Source: Lepidurus packardi
Lineage: Eukaryota > Arthropoda > Branchiopoda > Notostraca > Triopsidae
Length of the DNA stretch: 64,000 nt
NCBI GenBank assembly: GCA_023053545.1
Contig: JAKZAN010000006.1
Location: 8,712,351-8,776,350, forward strand
Direction of reading: 5' to 3'
A program made the position numbers and the translations under genes. Below, in pieces: positions 1 to 13,400 of this stretch. The notes beneath the pieces were generated by a model that saw only the letters and a program-made list of their open reading frames with translations, was not told the origin of the DNA and ran no database searches. The stretch's first letter is position 1. Each line of letters starts with the position of its first letter.

Positions 1-665
1 TTACCACAAATATTTTTTAAGAAATATTAAGTTATACTATTACTGAAGTGATACTCATTCTCTGGACTTTTGTCAAATTTTTAAAAATTTAATTTCCACA
101 GCGAAGGCTTTTATTGATTAAAATTATTCTAAACAAATCCTTTCAAGAGTAATACATTGCTAAATTTAATCGTCCCACTTATCGAGTACAACATGTTTTT
201 CAAAAAATAAAATTGTCTTGTGGTACATTGAAGGAATGAATTACAAGCACTAGAATATTGATGTACAAAATATTTGTAGGATTGAATATAATAAAATATC
301 AAAAAATTATTATTTACGCTATTATTTACTTTACTCGCCTCTACGGGACTTTTAATTGACGCTATTATTTACTTTACGCGCCTTGTAGAAAACGTACGTA
401 AAGTGGTGGAATTCGTCCATTCTTGCCACTAGGGGTCGAAATTGGTAAGCTCTATAAAGACGGGCCATTAACACTTACTTTTTTCTTTACTTAAAAAATT
501 CCATGGAAAATAAACTCAGTTTTCTGTACTTTTTGTATAGGGATACCGTCAAGTAGGGTGTCTTTAAAACGGGGGTACACTGACGGGAGGGACGTTAGAC
601 TTAGACCGGGGTCGTAGCCTGTAGTATAGCAAAACAAACAGTGCTGGCAGCTGATATTACTAGTC
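1..665. other. AT-rich 5' intergenic stretch
   Basis: I see no supported gene here. The DNA is AT-rich. A 24-bp segment at 316-339 recurs at 359-382 with one mismatch. The only long frame, on the minus strand at 491-712, runs over the presumed CAMKMT upstream region and first exon and resembles nothing I know. The promoter of CAMKMT should lie here, but no TATA box is obvious. Confidence 0.5.
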
Positions 666-1999
666 ATGTCCAATACTACCGTAGCTAAGAAACGGTGGAA
701 GTTATTAGCCAAGGTATGGGACTGCCATTTTATTTAATAGCCACACTGGAATTTAATTTATTGTCTTCACTCTTCAGGCCATAGTCGATCATACGGTGGG
801 TGCAGTAGTTGAGGTTCTCGACGAGCAATGTATTTCTACTCAACTACGTGGTTTATTTGGAGTTCTGGAATGCCGGGAGAGTATTACGCATCCCCATATC
901 TCCGACGAACAGTGTAATTGGAGAATCTATACATGTCCTTTTCATCCAGAACTCTCACTTCATGTTAGGCAAGTCTCACATTTGTTTATACACAAATTGC
1001 AAAGTTAAACACAAACTTTCCGCATAATTAAACTTTTTCTTTTACGAAGGCAAGTTAATCTTTGCCTATCCCCTTCCAGACTGACTGGCTATAACAATAC
1101 TGGAAATATCCGTAAGTTAATACTTTGTATAGTGATTGCATTGAGCAAAAATTTTATTGGGAATCAGGTCTGTGGCCATCAGAAGAAATTCTTACATTCT
1201 ATTGCCTTGAAAACAAGGAGATTTTCAAAGAAAAAAACGTAATCGAACTTGGAGGTGGAATGACTTGTTTAGCAGCGATGGCGGTAAGTTTCTACCAAAA
1301 TAAGATAACTACTTATGTCCGCAGTAGGTTGCCCAGTGCTGCGATTCTCGTTTTGTTTGCATGACTGACGGAAATCCGTTGGCTGTTGAAAACGTTCAAA
1401 TTCTAATTGAAAAGAATTCCTTTTCTGCCGGAAAAGTCGAAGCAGGGTATTTATTACGTTCTTAATCATTTTCCTTCCGCTGTTCATAGCTTTCCTCCTA
1501 GGATACTGGATTGGGTGGATTCACGTAATAAAATTGATAGTACTTTTGACGTGATCCTCAGTGCCGATTGGTAATTTTTTGCTATTACAAGAGATGGCTG
1601 AGACGTTTATGCTTTCTGTTCTATAGCCTCTTTTTTGATGAAGGGCGACAGAGTTTAGTGGACTTGATGTTCGAACAACTTTCCGCTAAAGTAAAAGTCC
1701 GAGATATGTTTAGTTTTAATTATCGTTTTCCTTTTAGGGTATTGCCTTAATTTTTGCTCCACGTAGAGGGACTACACTTCAAGATTTTGTAAATCGTGCC
1801 TCGAAGAAGTTTCGCGTCACTGTTAAAGACAACTATCACGGTACAGTCACGGCATTACACCGGAAGGTAAATTTATTGTTAATTTTATACAGTTAATTAA
1901 TTACGGTGCCATATTTAGTATCTGGAAGAAAAAAAAAACTATAATTCTGATCTCCATTACCCGATACTAGTGATACTTGAAAAGGATAGTGAGTCTTGA
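666..1999 (+). CDS. CAMKMT: Calmodulin-lysine N-methyltransferase (CaM KMT)
   Basis: This is a class I (seven-beta-strand) SAM-dependent methyltransferase of the family that trimethylates a lysine of calmodulin. Nine coding exons can be traced: 666-713, 778-968, 1080-1111, 1168-1283, 1328-1446, 1502-1570, 1627-1690, 1738-1866 and 1919-1999. They total 282 residues, against 323 in human. Visible family blocks are RWKLLAK near the N-terminus, LTGYNNTGNIRLWPSEE, the SAM-binding motif ELGGGMTCLA, MTDGN, SADCLFFDEG and IFAPRRGTTL, ending in the typical HYPILVILEK tail. I chose the ATG at 666 because exon 1 gives RWKLL, matching the human N-terminus. Intron 2 starts with GC (AG|GCAAGT at 969). The next gene on the same strand starts 292 bp downstream. 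Identity is near certain; the first exon is somewhat less so. Confidence 0.92.
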
Positions 2000-2291
2000 T
2001 TTGTCGCTTGATAGTTATATTTTTGTTCGGATTTCATCATCTCATTTATATTTATCTGGAGAATTATTTTGTTATGTTTTTCGACTTGCAGAAATTAGTG
2101 CAGTTATTTTCAATACAATCAACTATAGATGGTGACACTTGCTAGATTGTTAGAAACGATAACTAGTAAACTCTGTCTTTCTCGTTTCCCGCCCGTCGCA
2201 CGTGGTTCTGGTTAGTTGATATTTAAAACGTGTTTCACCCTGGTATGTGATTGGTTTTTGCTTCCATAACCAAGCATTGCATTTTATCAAA

Positions 2292-5200
2292 ATGCATAGG
2301 GTGTTTCGGAAATGCTTGTGGAGGACCTCGAGATCAGTTATGAAGACTGATCATTGTTTGGGGTGTTTAAACATCAGTTCACCACAGAAACCCGTATCAA
2401 GGCACATTTCAACCAGTCTAGGAAACGAAACACTAATTATTAGTAATTCATATAACCTCCAATTATTTCTAAGAAGGTTCAGTGTCCGTGCGTGTTTTTT
2501 TAAAAGGAAGGAGGATCCCCTTTCGTCGTTGATAGTACCTGTGCCCGTTAGGCCTAATCCGGATGAAATAAATGTTGGCGCGGAAATAGCCGGCAAACTG
2601 AGGAAAGAAGACGTCAGTCGGGTTCTGAACAAATTTTCTCAACGTGAACAAATCAAGAGCACAGCGTACGAGATTGGGCTCGATAGTAACTGGCTGAAGA
2701 TTATAACGTGCTGCCTCACTTCATGCTTAAATTTGTTAGGTTATCTCTTCCATCAAGCGTTTTTAAGCTTTCGTCGATATTGCTTGGAGTCGTCTTCTTT
2801 GCCGGTCGACATCCATGTCACTTTGAGCGATGTTATAGCAGGAGCTAACCATGTCGATGGTTTATTACCCTTCTTTATGCAGCACGCCAAGCAAGTCTTT
2901 CCCCATTTAGACTGCTTGGATGACTTACGGAAAATATCGGACTTAACCAACCCCGCCCAGTGGTATGCTTTCCGGCTGATCTTTCTTCTGCTAATACAGA
3001 AAGTTTTACTAATAGGTACCCCGAAGCTAGAGCTTTAACAAGAAAAATAGTTTTCCATGCTGGTCCTACAAACAGTGGGAAGACCTATCATGCGTTGGAA
3101 AGATTCCTCATGTCCAAATCGGGAGTGTATTGTGGGCCTTTGAAGCTTTTAGCTTCGGAAGTATACCACAAAAGCAATTCAAGGGTATAACTTTTAACAT
3201 CAACATATCAAGGATGGCTTATTCTGTGTTTTAGGGTACGCCGTGTGACCTGGTTACGGGAGAAGAACGAGCGCATGCGTTGGGTAACGGAGTCCCTTCA
3301 CAACATGTTGCCTGCACGGTCGAAATGGCTTCCGTTACGACACCTTGTATGATATGATGTATTTACCTTATTGGTTACCAGAGATTAATCTTTATTCGCA
3401 GATGAAATTGCAGTCCTAGACGAAATTCAAATGATTAGAGATCCTTCTCGAGGTTGGGCATGGACGAGAGCTTTGTTGGGCTTGGCAGCCGAAGAAATTC
3501 ACGTGTGTGGAGAAGCAGCAGCTATAGATTTAATAAAGGAGCTCATGGTAACTACGGGCGAAGAAGTTGAGGTATTTTTCTTTTTATGGGGTGTCCCTTA
3601 GTAAGCGACTCTCCACAGGTTCGCAAGTATAAGCGGCTAACAGAATTGAAGATTGAACATGAAGCTTTACAGTCATTGGATCGAATTCGTCCCGGTGACT
3701 GCTTAGTATGTTTTAACAAGCAGGATATTTTTTGGGCTTCGCGTCATATTGAAGCGTTAGGGTTTGAATGTGCAGTCATTTATGGAAGTTTACCGCCAGG
3801 GACCAAACTCGCACAGGCCAAGAAGTTTAATGACCCCAATCATTCCTGCAAAGTTCTCGTGGCGACAGATGCTATCGGGATGGGACTAAATCTGTAATTA
3901 TATGATAATTAGTCGCAGTTTTTATAACTGCATTACTTTTGTAGCAATATTGGCCGAGTGATATTCTTTTCTATTATCAAGCCCACCGTAAACGAGAAGG
4001 GGGAGAAAGAAATGGACGTGATATCAACTTCCCAAGCTTTGCAAATTTCAGGCAGAGCTGGACGTTATGGAACCCAATTTTCGGAAGTAATGCGATACGT
4101 CATTTACAGCCAATTGAAAAATTGTTTCATAATTTTTTACCGTTTCAAGGGCTTTGTCACAACTTTTAAACCGGAAGACTTACCAACTTTGAAAAGGCTG
4201 TTAGGACAAGTTCCTGATGTAATAAAGCAGGGAGGATTGCATCCCACTGCAGATCAAATCGAATTGTACGCCTATCATTTGCCGAACGCGACCTTGTCTA
4301 ATCTCATAGTAAGCTACACAACGAAGAGCTTTGTTGAATTAATAGTGTCTTCTGTTTTAGGATATTTTTGTTAGTCTCTCAACGATGGACGATTCGTTGT
4401 ATTTCATGTGCAACATTGACGACTTTAAGTTCTTGGCCGATATGATCCAGCATATTCCATTGCCCCTTAGGGCGCGCTATGTGTTTTGCTGCGCACCAAT
4501 CAATAGGAAAATACCATTTGTTTGCACCATGTTTTTGAAAGTATGGGATTTACCCTATAGTCCAGGAAACAGAAGTCCAGTTTTATTTTGATATTTTGAA
4601 CAGTTCGCCCGCCAGTATAGTCGCAACGAAGCTTTGACGTTCGATTGGCTATGTAAGCAAATCGGGTGGCCCTTAGCAAACCCAAACACACTCATGGATT
4701 TGGTTCACCTCGAAGCCGTTTTCGATGTCCTAGATTTGTACTTGTGGTTAAGGTAATTTAATTTCAAGAAAATAGTTAAGTTGAGGGATAATCATGTATG
4801 TTTCCTATCGTAGCTATCGATTTACGGATTTGTTTCCGGATACGACATTGGTACGCGATATGCAAACCGAATTGGACGCTGTTATTCAAAATGGTGTATC
4901 AGCTTTGACAAGATTGTTGGTTAACTCTGAAACGAGGATAAGTAACAATACGAGCTTTGCTTCGGACGAAGATGACGATTTGCCTTTGACTGCAAGAAAG
5001 CCCGATAAACTGTTCAAAGGTAGCCACTCCTATTGTAAACAAGAATTTTGTATAAAGATCTTTTTACATCAACTATCGAAAGATTCGAAGAATTCTATTG
5101 TAGCGCCTATGCCTGCAGGCCAAGGAAGATTGGCGGAACGCCTTTTAGCCCAGGGATTATTGACTCCTCGTTTATTGCAAGAGCTGAAGAAAGAATGGGA

Positions 5201-5378
5201 AAATCAAGCTAACAACGCCGTATACTCAGTAAATTGCTTATTTCTGTTTTATCGTTTTCGGAATAACTGATAGACCATTCCTGTTTTATAGCAGAAGACA
5301 GCTTTGGATGCCGGACAGGAGTTTGATCACGACGATGGAAAAACGCGTAAAGGAAGAAGAAAGAAGAAGCCTTTGTAA
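2292..5378 (+). CDS. SUPV3L1: ATP-dependent RNA helicase SUV3, mitochondrial
   Basis: This is the Ski2-like DExH helicase of the mitochondrial RNA degradosome (partner of PNPase). It unwinds RNA for turnover in the matrix. The protein starts at ATG 2292 with a basic, Arg-rich stretch ([15 protein letters not shown]) that looks like a mitochondrial presequence. Walker [12 protein letters not shown] lies near 3060-3095, [11 protein letters not shown] follows, then the DEIQMIRD box near 3420-3442. [27 protein letters not shown] and [11 protein letters not shown] come next, then the motif VI-like SGRAGRYG near 4050. The C-terminal SUV3 domain follows ([33 protein letters not shown]), ending in a Lys/Arg-rich tail at TAA 5376-5378. 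About a dozen exons are joined by short introns; one donor (after the GLDS codons near 2680) reads GTAACT. Colinearity with the human protein is good throughout, so this looks intact. It lies 252 bp upstream of the coiled-coil gene. Confidence 0.94.
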
Positions 5379-5630
5379 TAGTTCCTTAGTTATGTGTTTC
5401 AGAAGTAAACGTATTTATAGTCATTAAGTTTTCGGTTGATGAAAATGCGTTTTTTCCAGACTTTTTTGTTACTGTATGAATGAGCAGTTCGAAAGCCAAT
5501 AGGAAAGTTGTTGTATATAGCTACGCCCCCTGGAAACGGAGGGAAACGCAACAATAGCGCGCAGTCGCTTTGTTATGTTTGAGTGGAGATGATGCCAACT
5601 TTGTGTTTTAGATATTATTTTGGGTAGTTT

Positions 5631-8600
5631 ATGGTAGCATATAAAATGACAAATTTCGCTCGCACGAAGCATGATGCAAGTAAGTGCAGCAAAGCCACCT
5701 ATGTGAGTGTCAAACAAAAGCTGGAGTGTTTTGGCTACTTCGAGTATCTTTCTGAAGAATCAGCTCAGCTGGTCAAAAAGTTACTCGAGGATCTCCAAAG
5801 GCTATCTGAAATTAAACATGATGCTGAGGGAAAATGTGCCCACTTAGAGAAGGTTACATCCGTTTAATTAAACATGGAATAAATGCATAATCTGCTATTA
5901 TTTAGTTACACGGCCAACTGTCTGGACACTTGAACAAATGCACTGCCGAGAAAGATAAACTACTTAATAAAGTGACGTATTATAAAGCCCACAATAAGGA
6001 TCAAAGAGACGAGTATGAAAAGCACCTTAAAGGCACGTACTGGCAGTCTATTTTAAATTCTTTCAACTTTCGAGAAGTCTTATAATTTTAAGAATTGTGT
6101 CTTCCTTGTAGATTGCAACAGGCGAGTTTTGACTTTGGAAGAGCAAAATGAAGACTTAAATTTTCTTGCCAAAAACCAAGCTGCCACTTTAGTAGCATAT
6201 GAGGAAATTCTTCGCCAAATACCAAACTCCAATCCCGACCTATCGGAAGCCAACCGGCTTGTCCACCTTTTGCTAAAAACCAAAGCGCCGAATTCTAGCA
6301 GGGACCAATTTTACGACAACTTATTGAGAACGGTGGGTGGCAGTCAGGCCGCCGGTATAATTGAACAAGTAGAATCACATGTAGCATCCCAAGAAGCCCG
6401 TATTCAGAATTTACAACGGGAGTTAAAAGCTACGCGCTTGATGCTTGAGAACTACAAAACAAAGGTACTCGAACCTAGTGAGCGAATCACTCCGCAAACC
6501 CTGAACAACACACTTAGGTTTGGCGTTTAGAAGATGGCTTGGCCGCTTTGCCTTCTAAAGCAGCTACGCAAGATAATAATCCCAAGAGTCAAGTAGTTGC
6601 TGAACTGGAATTTCTGAAGCGAGAAAATGAAGTCTTAAGCCGACAGCTCGGGGAAGCCATAGATAGGCAACATGAAGCAATGAGAAGAGCCATCGCTTTA
6701 GCTTCCCCTGAGAGCAAAAGAAAAAGCACCGCCTCCCCTAGCAAAGTCTGATATTTAATCTGTCGTTTCGCATATCATGTAAGTGTTCCTTTGCTTAGGT
6801 TCCTGCCACTGGAAATGAACGCCGAGAAGTGACTAGTCTACTGAACGAAATCTCACTCCTTAAAAGCCAGCTAAGGGCTAGTGAACAAGAGCATAAATTA
6901 CTGCAGCAAGAGAAAAACACTTTGTTGGACAAAATGAAAGTTATGGCTAATCAAGGTATAACCAACAATATTCTAAACTAACAGAAAACATAAATATTTT
7001 CTTGTAGAGGGAGAACTAATGTCGGAAATTAAAACTCTGGTTAGCAACATGCGCAAACCTTCCTTTGGCGCCCAGGGAGACGCTACTTACGAATCTGCAG
7101 TCAGATCCGACAATCATCGTTTGGAAGAATTGCTGTTATTTATGAACCAACATCGGCAAGAGTATTATAAGCACGTGGTACAGCTGAAAAACTTGATGCA
7201 AAACAGAGAAATTAAAACGCGCATTGTGCACCATCCTTCTCCTGCACCTTCAGCTGCAACGGTTCAGAGGGGAACGCAAACTACCGTTCCATCATTAAAG
7301 ACTCAGAGTGTTCAAGCCGAAGCGACTCTGGATCAACCGGCAAGGCGATCCATAGCTGGAGAAGATGACTTGTTTAATACCACCCCAGTGCAGCTGACTA
7401 AGTTATTACAAGATCTTCTCCAAGAAAAGGAAGCTTTAAAATCTCGCGTGGAACTTCTGGAAAGAGACCTGAAAGTAGAGAATTTCAGTTATTTGTTTGT
7501 TAGATTACTAAACAAATTTCTTAAGGCATCGGAAGCCAATGTCACTAGGCTATGTTTAGACAAAGAGCAAGTGGACAGCAAATGTGGGACATATGTAACG
7601 AAGGTTGCCAATTCCGAGAAGGAAAACAGGAGGCTTTTGGATAAACTGAGCGCAACTGAACGTGAATTGATCCTTGAAAAAAGTCAACATCAGCAATTAA
7701 AGTATGCAATTAAGCAGTAAAGGACATGTGTCTTCTAAGATTTCTGATGTTGCAGGTTACAAGTTGAGGAGCGTGAAAAATCGTTGAATGACTTACAACA
7801 AAAGTTGACGGACAAACAGAATCTCTATGAACAAAGTGAGCGAGCAAAAACTGATCTCCAGGAACAAGTTAAGCATTGGCAAGCTACTGTAACCAGCTTA
7901 CAAAGCAATCTGCAAATGACGGATTCGAACAAGCAGTATTTAGAAGCAGAAAAGTTGCGGTACTTGAAGGCATTGGAAATCGCTCAAGAAAAGGCGTCCT
8001 TACGGGAAAAAGAGTTGCTCCAGAACCAGCAAGATGTATATAAAGAACAACAAAATTTGCAGACATTACAGTCTCAGCTCCAGCAAGCCCAAGATAATGA
8101 AGTTAAAAAAACATGCGAGTTAGAAGCTTTGCAAAGACAGGTCTCTAGGCTCTCTGTGGAGCTGCGGACTTCCCAAAGCGAAGCTGATGCATTACTAAGA
8201 GAAAACAGGTGTGCTTTGTAAGAATTCGTAACGTGTATCCTTATTTTCTGTTATAGACGGTTGCTCGAGCAAATGGCTGAAGCTAAAGCGGACGTTCAAC
8301 GAACTCAGCGAGAAACGGAACAACTCCGAGCCCAGATGCAAGAATATGTGGATCGGGTTAAGCACATTGAAAATCTTCTCGCAAGAAAGGTCTGCTTCGA
8401 GTTCGTCTTATTAAAAGTTTATGGAAAATTAATATGTAAACTATGATTTTAGGAGCAAGACCAAGAAGATTTGCTTAAACAGTTCCATCACCTTTCGGCT
8501 GAAGCGAATTCTCAAGATACACAGAGAGTCCAGTTGGAGCGAACCATGCAGTCCCATCTGGACGAAATTGAGAAGTTACAAGGAGAGATTACACGCTTGC

Positions 8601-9594
8601 GAAGAAGAACTGGAGAGTTGGAAATTTTGTATTCTGAGCAGCGTACGCTAAGAAAAGAGGCAGAAGCACAGGTATATTACATAGCGGCTTCATTAAACAT
8701 TTATGGGTGTGATGTTAGGCGCAAGAGTCAGCCCACAGGATAGCATTTTTGGAAAGCACTTTGAGTGACACACAGCAGGACCGTATTCGCTGCGGAAACC
8801 AACTCGAAGCTGCTCGCGATCTGCATCAACAGCTTGAAAAGCAACTCGAGCAATTACGATCAGAAACTGCTGTCAAAGACTCACAGAATTCTCAGGTTAG
8901 GGTGCTACACTGACAAGTAAGTAAGCAGTACAACTTTTGTACGCAGATGGATGCGGAAGTGGCTCGGCTGAAAGACGAAATTCGTATGTTACAACAGCGG
9001 CTTTCTTTGGAAAAGGAATCTTCACGCTCGTTAGAAGGACTAGTGATGTCGTTGCGGCAAGAACGTATGGCAAAAGAAGCCGAATTAGAACAAACTCAAG
9101 GAGAAATTCATAGGGCACAAACTAGAGAACAAGAGCTTTTACGAGACTTGTACGTTGTAAATCTTTAAGGTTTCTCTTGCTGACTAACTGACATTGTGTA
9201 TAGAATGGCTGCGCGGGCTGAACTTCGTTTGCAACAAGGACAAGTAGCAGATTTGGAGCTGGAGTGTCGTAGATTGCGACAAAGCATTACTAATGAAAGA
9301 TTCGAGAAAGAACGTACCAGGCAAGAGTTGAAGAGATTTACTAATACTTCCCGATCGAATGTTGTATATGAATCATACGGCACACTACAAGAACGCGCGA
9401 ATTATTCCGCGAATCAAACCCAACCTTTGAGAAGCATGTCAACAAATCTTCCTGGAGCGTACTCGGCTGCTCATGATAGCGACGATAACGAAAGTGAAGG
9501 AAAATCGAGCGTCGGTAAAGGCAATGGAAAAAGTACCGTTGCTGAGCGTTTGTTTCAGTCGCCAGCCAAAACCCCTCCTCCTGCACAACCGTAG
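5631..9594 (+). CDS. Long coiled-coil centrosomal protein, CEP135/Bld10-like
   Basis: A multi-exon gene encodes about 1,050 residues (my rough sum), almost entirely Gln/Glu/Leu-rich heptad coiled coil. The first block, YVSVKQKLECFGYFEYLSEE followed by SAQLVKKLLEDL, has the pattern of the conserved N-terminus of CEP135/Bld10, a centriole cartwheel-microtubule linker. The later LEEQNEDLNFLAKNQ also fits that family, and the length is close to human CEP135 (about 1,140). A short non-coiled Ser/Thr/Pro segment (7220-7370) and a disordered Pro-rich tail (after 9400) interrupt the coil. Introns are about 50-60 bp; for example 6465-6517 restores the frame into VWRLEDGLAALP. If the assignment is right, it acts at centrioles or basal bodies. 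Since coiled coils mimic one another, TSGA10 or another centrosomal coiled-coil protein is possible. The coding region is certain; the name is moderate. Confidence 0.6.
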
Positions 9595-10496
9595 GAGTTG
9601 TTGTATAGTTTATTGTGACCTGTGCGTAAAAATTACATTACATTCCGTCGACATCGCATGAATATACGAATTTAGGCAGATAAGTTTGTGTAGAATCGGT
9701 ACGAAATTCAAATGGCTTGGCGCGTAAAAATGTCTATTCATTCCTTGTAAGCATCAAGTATCGATAGAGGTAGAGCTCTCGATTCCAACTCCACACAATA
9801 ACGATAGCGCTTAGTTTTCTGTTGGAAACGGCATTAGCTCCATAAAAACGGGAACCAAATAATACAGGTAAGGATATATCAAATTCATAATTTTATTTGC
9901 ACTGGAAAGAGAGTTATTATCACGAAATAGACTATTATCTTCACTTGAATTGGTTTCATTTGAATGATCTAGCATTACTCTGTCTACTAAGGCATTGACA
10001 TTGATTCTCTGATCTCTTGTGTCATGGCTAAGCGGAGACGGTCAACCATCGGGTAAAAAGTTTAGCCGCCTTCAGTACATCTCGTTTCGTGTCTTGGTTC
10101 TAAATGCAAAGGGAATCCATGTATTAAAAGAGAAACGTGTAATGTGAAAAATGTGCAATGCTTTTTATTTTGATGCTCTGCTGATGAGTACGTTACTCCA
10201 CTTGTTACAGACGCGAGACAGTAGTAAAAGTCCTTCATCGTATTGGTACTTCAGTATTATTTGTCGGCCAAGCCGTACCAGTCTCATTTTAAAAAATGTA
10301 GGAATGCATGTTCTGTCTATTCTGCTTTGTAGTTTGAAAGTAATATTGATTTGTACTATTTTCTGTAGACGCAGCAGTGACCATTGTGTTCCTTCCGGAA
10401 AACCATGTACTGGACTAAGAAATTGTGATTTGCGCTAGCAGTTACATAGTTTATATACCCCACAACTTTACAAGGTGTTGAAATTTCAGTGGTGCC
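9595..10496. other. Intergenic, presumed CLASP promoter/5' UTR
   Basis: About 900 bp lie between the coiled-coil gene and CLASP. No conserved product is visible. A 95-codon frame at 10151-10438 has no recognisable content and I treat it as chance. The 5' UTR and promoter of the TOG1-containing CLASP transcript should be here. I see no canonical TATA box. Confidence 0.45.
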
Positions 10497-13400
10497 ATGT
10501 CGAACATGGATTTATTTATATCGTTACTGGGCACAGCCGACATCAAAAAGAAAATAGCCATTGGTGGAGATATAATTGCATTTTTAAGTGTGCCGGATAA
10601 CTCCATAGAATGTGAAGATATCGGTGGGTTTGTTGATGGATTAGTTCCTTGGCTCCAGAACAGCAATTTCAAGGTAAACAGTTAAAAAGACTTCTTCGTC
10701 TGACCTGCGAATAATTTTTATTATTGCCTATTGTACTAAGAGCGAAACTTAGTTCGAAAGAGGTTTTGTGTGTGATTCTATCCATGGTTAATAACCAGAT
10801 CGCGATATCACTCGAACGTTACGAACGTGCCTCTAGTAGTCAGTCAAGTTGAAGTTCCTAACGTAGAAGCTTATAATCTCTCAATTATTAAATCATTTAA
10901 GTGTCGAAATACAAGTAACGGGTACTGGGGAGGTGACTGGTTTGTGTTTATAACTCTGCGTCTTCAACCAGTACGAAAAGGTAAAGGTGTGTGCAAGCCT
11001 GGGCGGAGTACCTGTTTGTCTGGCGTTTCCTTATCAGGCATGTCCTTTAATAGTAGATCTTTTGGTTACGTCATCGAACCAGAATTCTGCATTTGTAAAC
11101 CCAGCTAGATTTCAAAATACCCGCGGGGTTTTTGCAGTTGAACATAGCTTTAAAATCATAAGCTTGTGTCTAACTTTTTTGCGTATTTTTGCCTTCCGTT
11201 TGGTTCACAGGTGTCGCAAAATGGTTTGGATATTCTCGGCTTATTAGTAGACCGTCTAAATGAAGATTTTCGACCGTATTTGCCTTCCATTGTGCCCTCG
11301 ATTATCGACAGACTTGGTAAAGATCCCTATTGATTATTTCTTCTAATTGTGTGATTCCGTCGTTTACACCAAGAGCGTGTCAGCTATGTCTATCCCTTCC
11401 TTATTTTTGGGATTTTTGTATAACTTGGATATAGTGCTGATCGACGTACTTGATTTTAGGTGACGCCAAAGACTCTGTACGTGAGAAAGCGCATGAGCTC
11501 ATAACTCATCTGATGAAAGATACGTGTCCACCTCAGCAGCTTTTCGACAGACTTATGCCAGCATTCTCTCATAAAAATGCCAAAGTACGGGAAGAAATTA
11601 TGCTGCTCTTTCAGGAAACCCTTAACACGTAAGCATGCGAAATACGTATTGTACTGCTTTGCCTAATACGAATTGTACCGTTTTTTTTTACGTATTTTGG
11701 TTTTCCAGTCATGGCGTAGCTTCGCTCTCCGTGAGCAAGATCGTACCCAGTTTGGTGAAATTGTTGAGTGATCCGACACCGCCAGTAAGAGATGCGGCGT
11801 TTAATTCACTCGTAGAAGTCTTCAGACATGTAGGCGAACGAGTACGATTGGATCTGCAGAAAAAACACAATGTTCCCCCAGCCAAGTACGAGAAAACGTT
11901 GAAAGACTTTCTTATGGACTTCCTGACATAAACTGTATTTCAGGTTGCCAGTGTTAATGACGAAATTTGATGAAATTCGAGACTCGGGCATGTTACTACC
12001 TACAGCTCTCGTTAGCGAAGGTAAGTGCCTTTTTCTCGTGTTTTTAAGAGCGTCGAAACGTATTCAAGTTTCTTATTGGGTACAGTACCTATAGAGAAAA
12101 AGCCGTAAGCGTAAGCCATTTTACACAGAAAGGAAACGTTAGGCGTGTTAAGTGTAGGCATTGTATGGGAAACTTCCGTGCTTCATTCATTGACAATTTT
12201 ACTACGAGATCCGGTTGGGATTGTTTACTTTTCACTCGGAATACTTTGTGAAAGACTTTTCTTTTTTTACCCTCTCTTCGCTTAAAACCAGGCGTTTTTT
12301 ACTTCATATTCTGGCTTTGTGAAGCGAAGGATAATTTTCGTTATGTAATGGGGTTACACGCCTTGTTTTACGCCTCACTGACAAGCGTTGAAACGTGACT
12401 GTCCTCCTGGACACAGAAGCCAACTGAGCTAGATAAACTGCTATGGACAAATGTTGAGCTTGCCTCAACTTCAGAAAACGAAACGGTTCAAATAATTGTG
12501 AATTGTTGTGCACACAATCACAGTGTGGCCATGGGTTGTCGAAATTTTGTCGTGGTCGACTTTAGGGTGGCATTATTTCGCTGTTGATTGCCATTCTGTT
12601 GTCCATTGAAATTCATGCGGCCTTCGTTGGTCCGTACGTTTCCTAAATTAGAAATCTGGGATAGGTTCTTGGACTACGAAATTTGAATCGTAAATGGACG
12701 TAAAAATCAGTGATAAACAAGGAAGGAATAGAAAGTGTTCCCCTTGTTTCTGCTTGATTTGGACAGCGTTGCGGTTTCACGCTTCACGCCTGTGTATCCA
12801 GGCTCCTGTCATCTGTCGCAGTTTCCTATTCGTCCTGTCGCTTACACTGAAACCTTGTAGTACAATTGGGACAATGTGTGGCTGTTTTTTAGTATTAAGG
12901 CTCTCTGTCTATAGTTATGCCTCAAGATGCATAAAGTGAGCTAGGTTACTTTAGAATTAGCTTGTGAACTGGCATGGAGTTAGATACAATTCCGTTTGTT
13001 GTACGTATTGGTTAGTAAAAAAAATGGATACACAACCAGTATGGATACAAAAACCTTCACAACCAGTCAAAATGCACGAAAAGCTTACGTTTCTACGATC
13101 GTTTGTTTCCGCTTGACATGTTACTTTTTGTAAACATGTTTATTATCTTTTTTATCATTTACACAGACGTGAAAACGCTTTTTTAAATAGCCATTAAAAC
13201 GCTTACAGTTCTTAAAGAATTAGTGGATTGTTAATTTTTTACACTACACAGCTTAATTGCTTATCTAAGGGAATAAAAAAACAATGGTTCCGTTTCCGGT
13301 AATTAAATTATACAGATCCCATTAGTGTTTATTTGATATAGAATATCTCGTGGAATCGATGAAAGTACGACGTTTTACCCTAAGGGTGTTCTCTAGTGTA

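Noticed and set aside
1112-1132. A 21-bp intron in CAMKMT (GTAAGT to TATAG)
   Set aside because: It leaves the wrong frame. Using the acceptor at 1167 gives a normal 56-bp intron and the family sequence NIRLWPSEE.
10151-10438. 95-codon + strand frame before CLASP
   Set aside because: No known content, and it lies where the CLASP promoter and 5' UTR are expected. Consistent with chance in AT-rich DNA.
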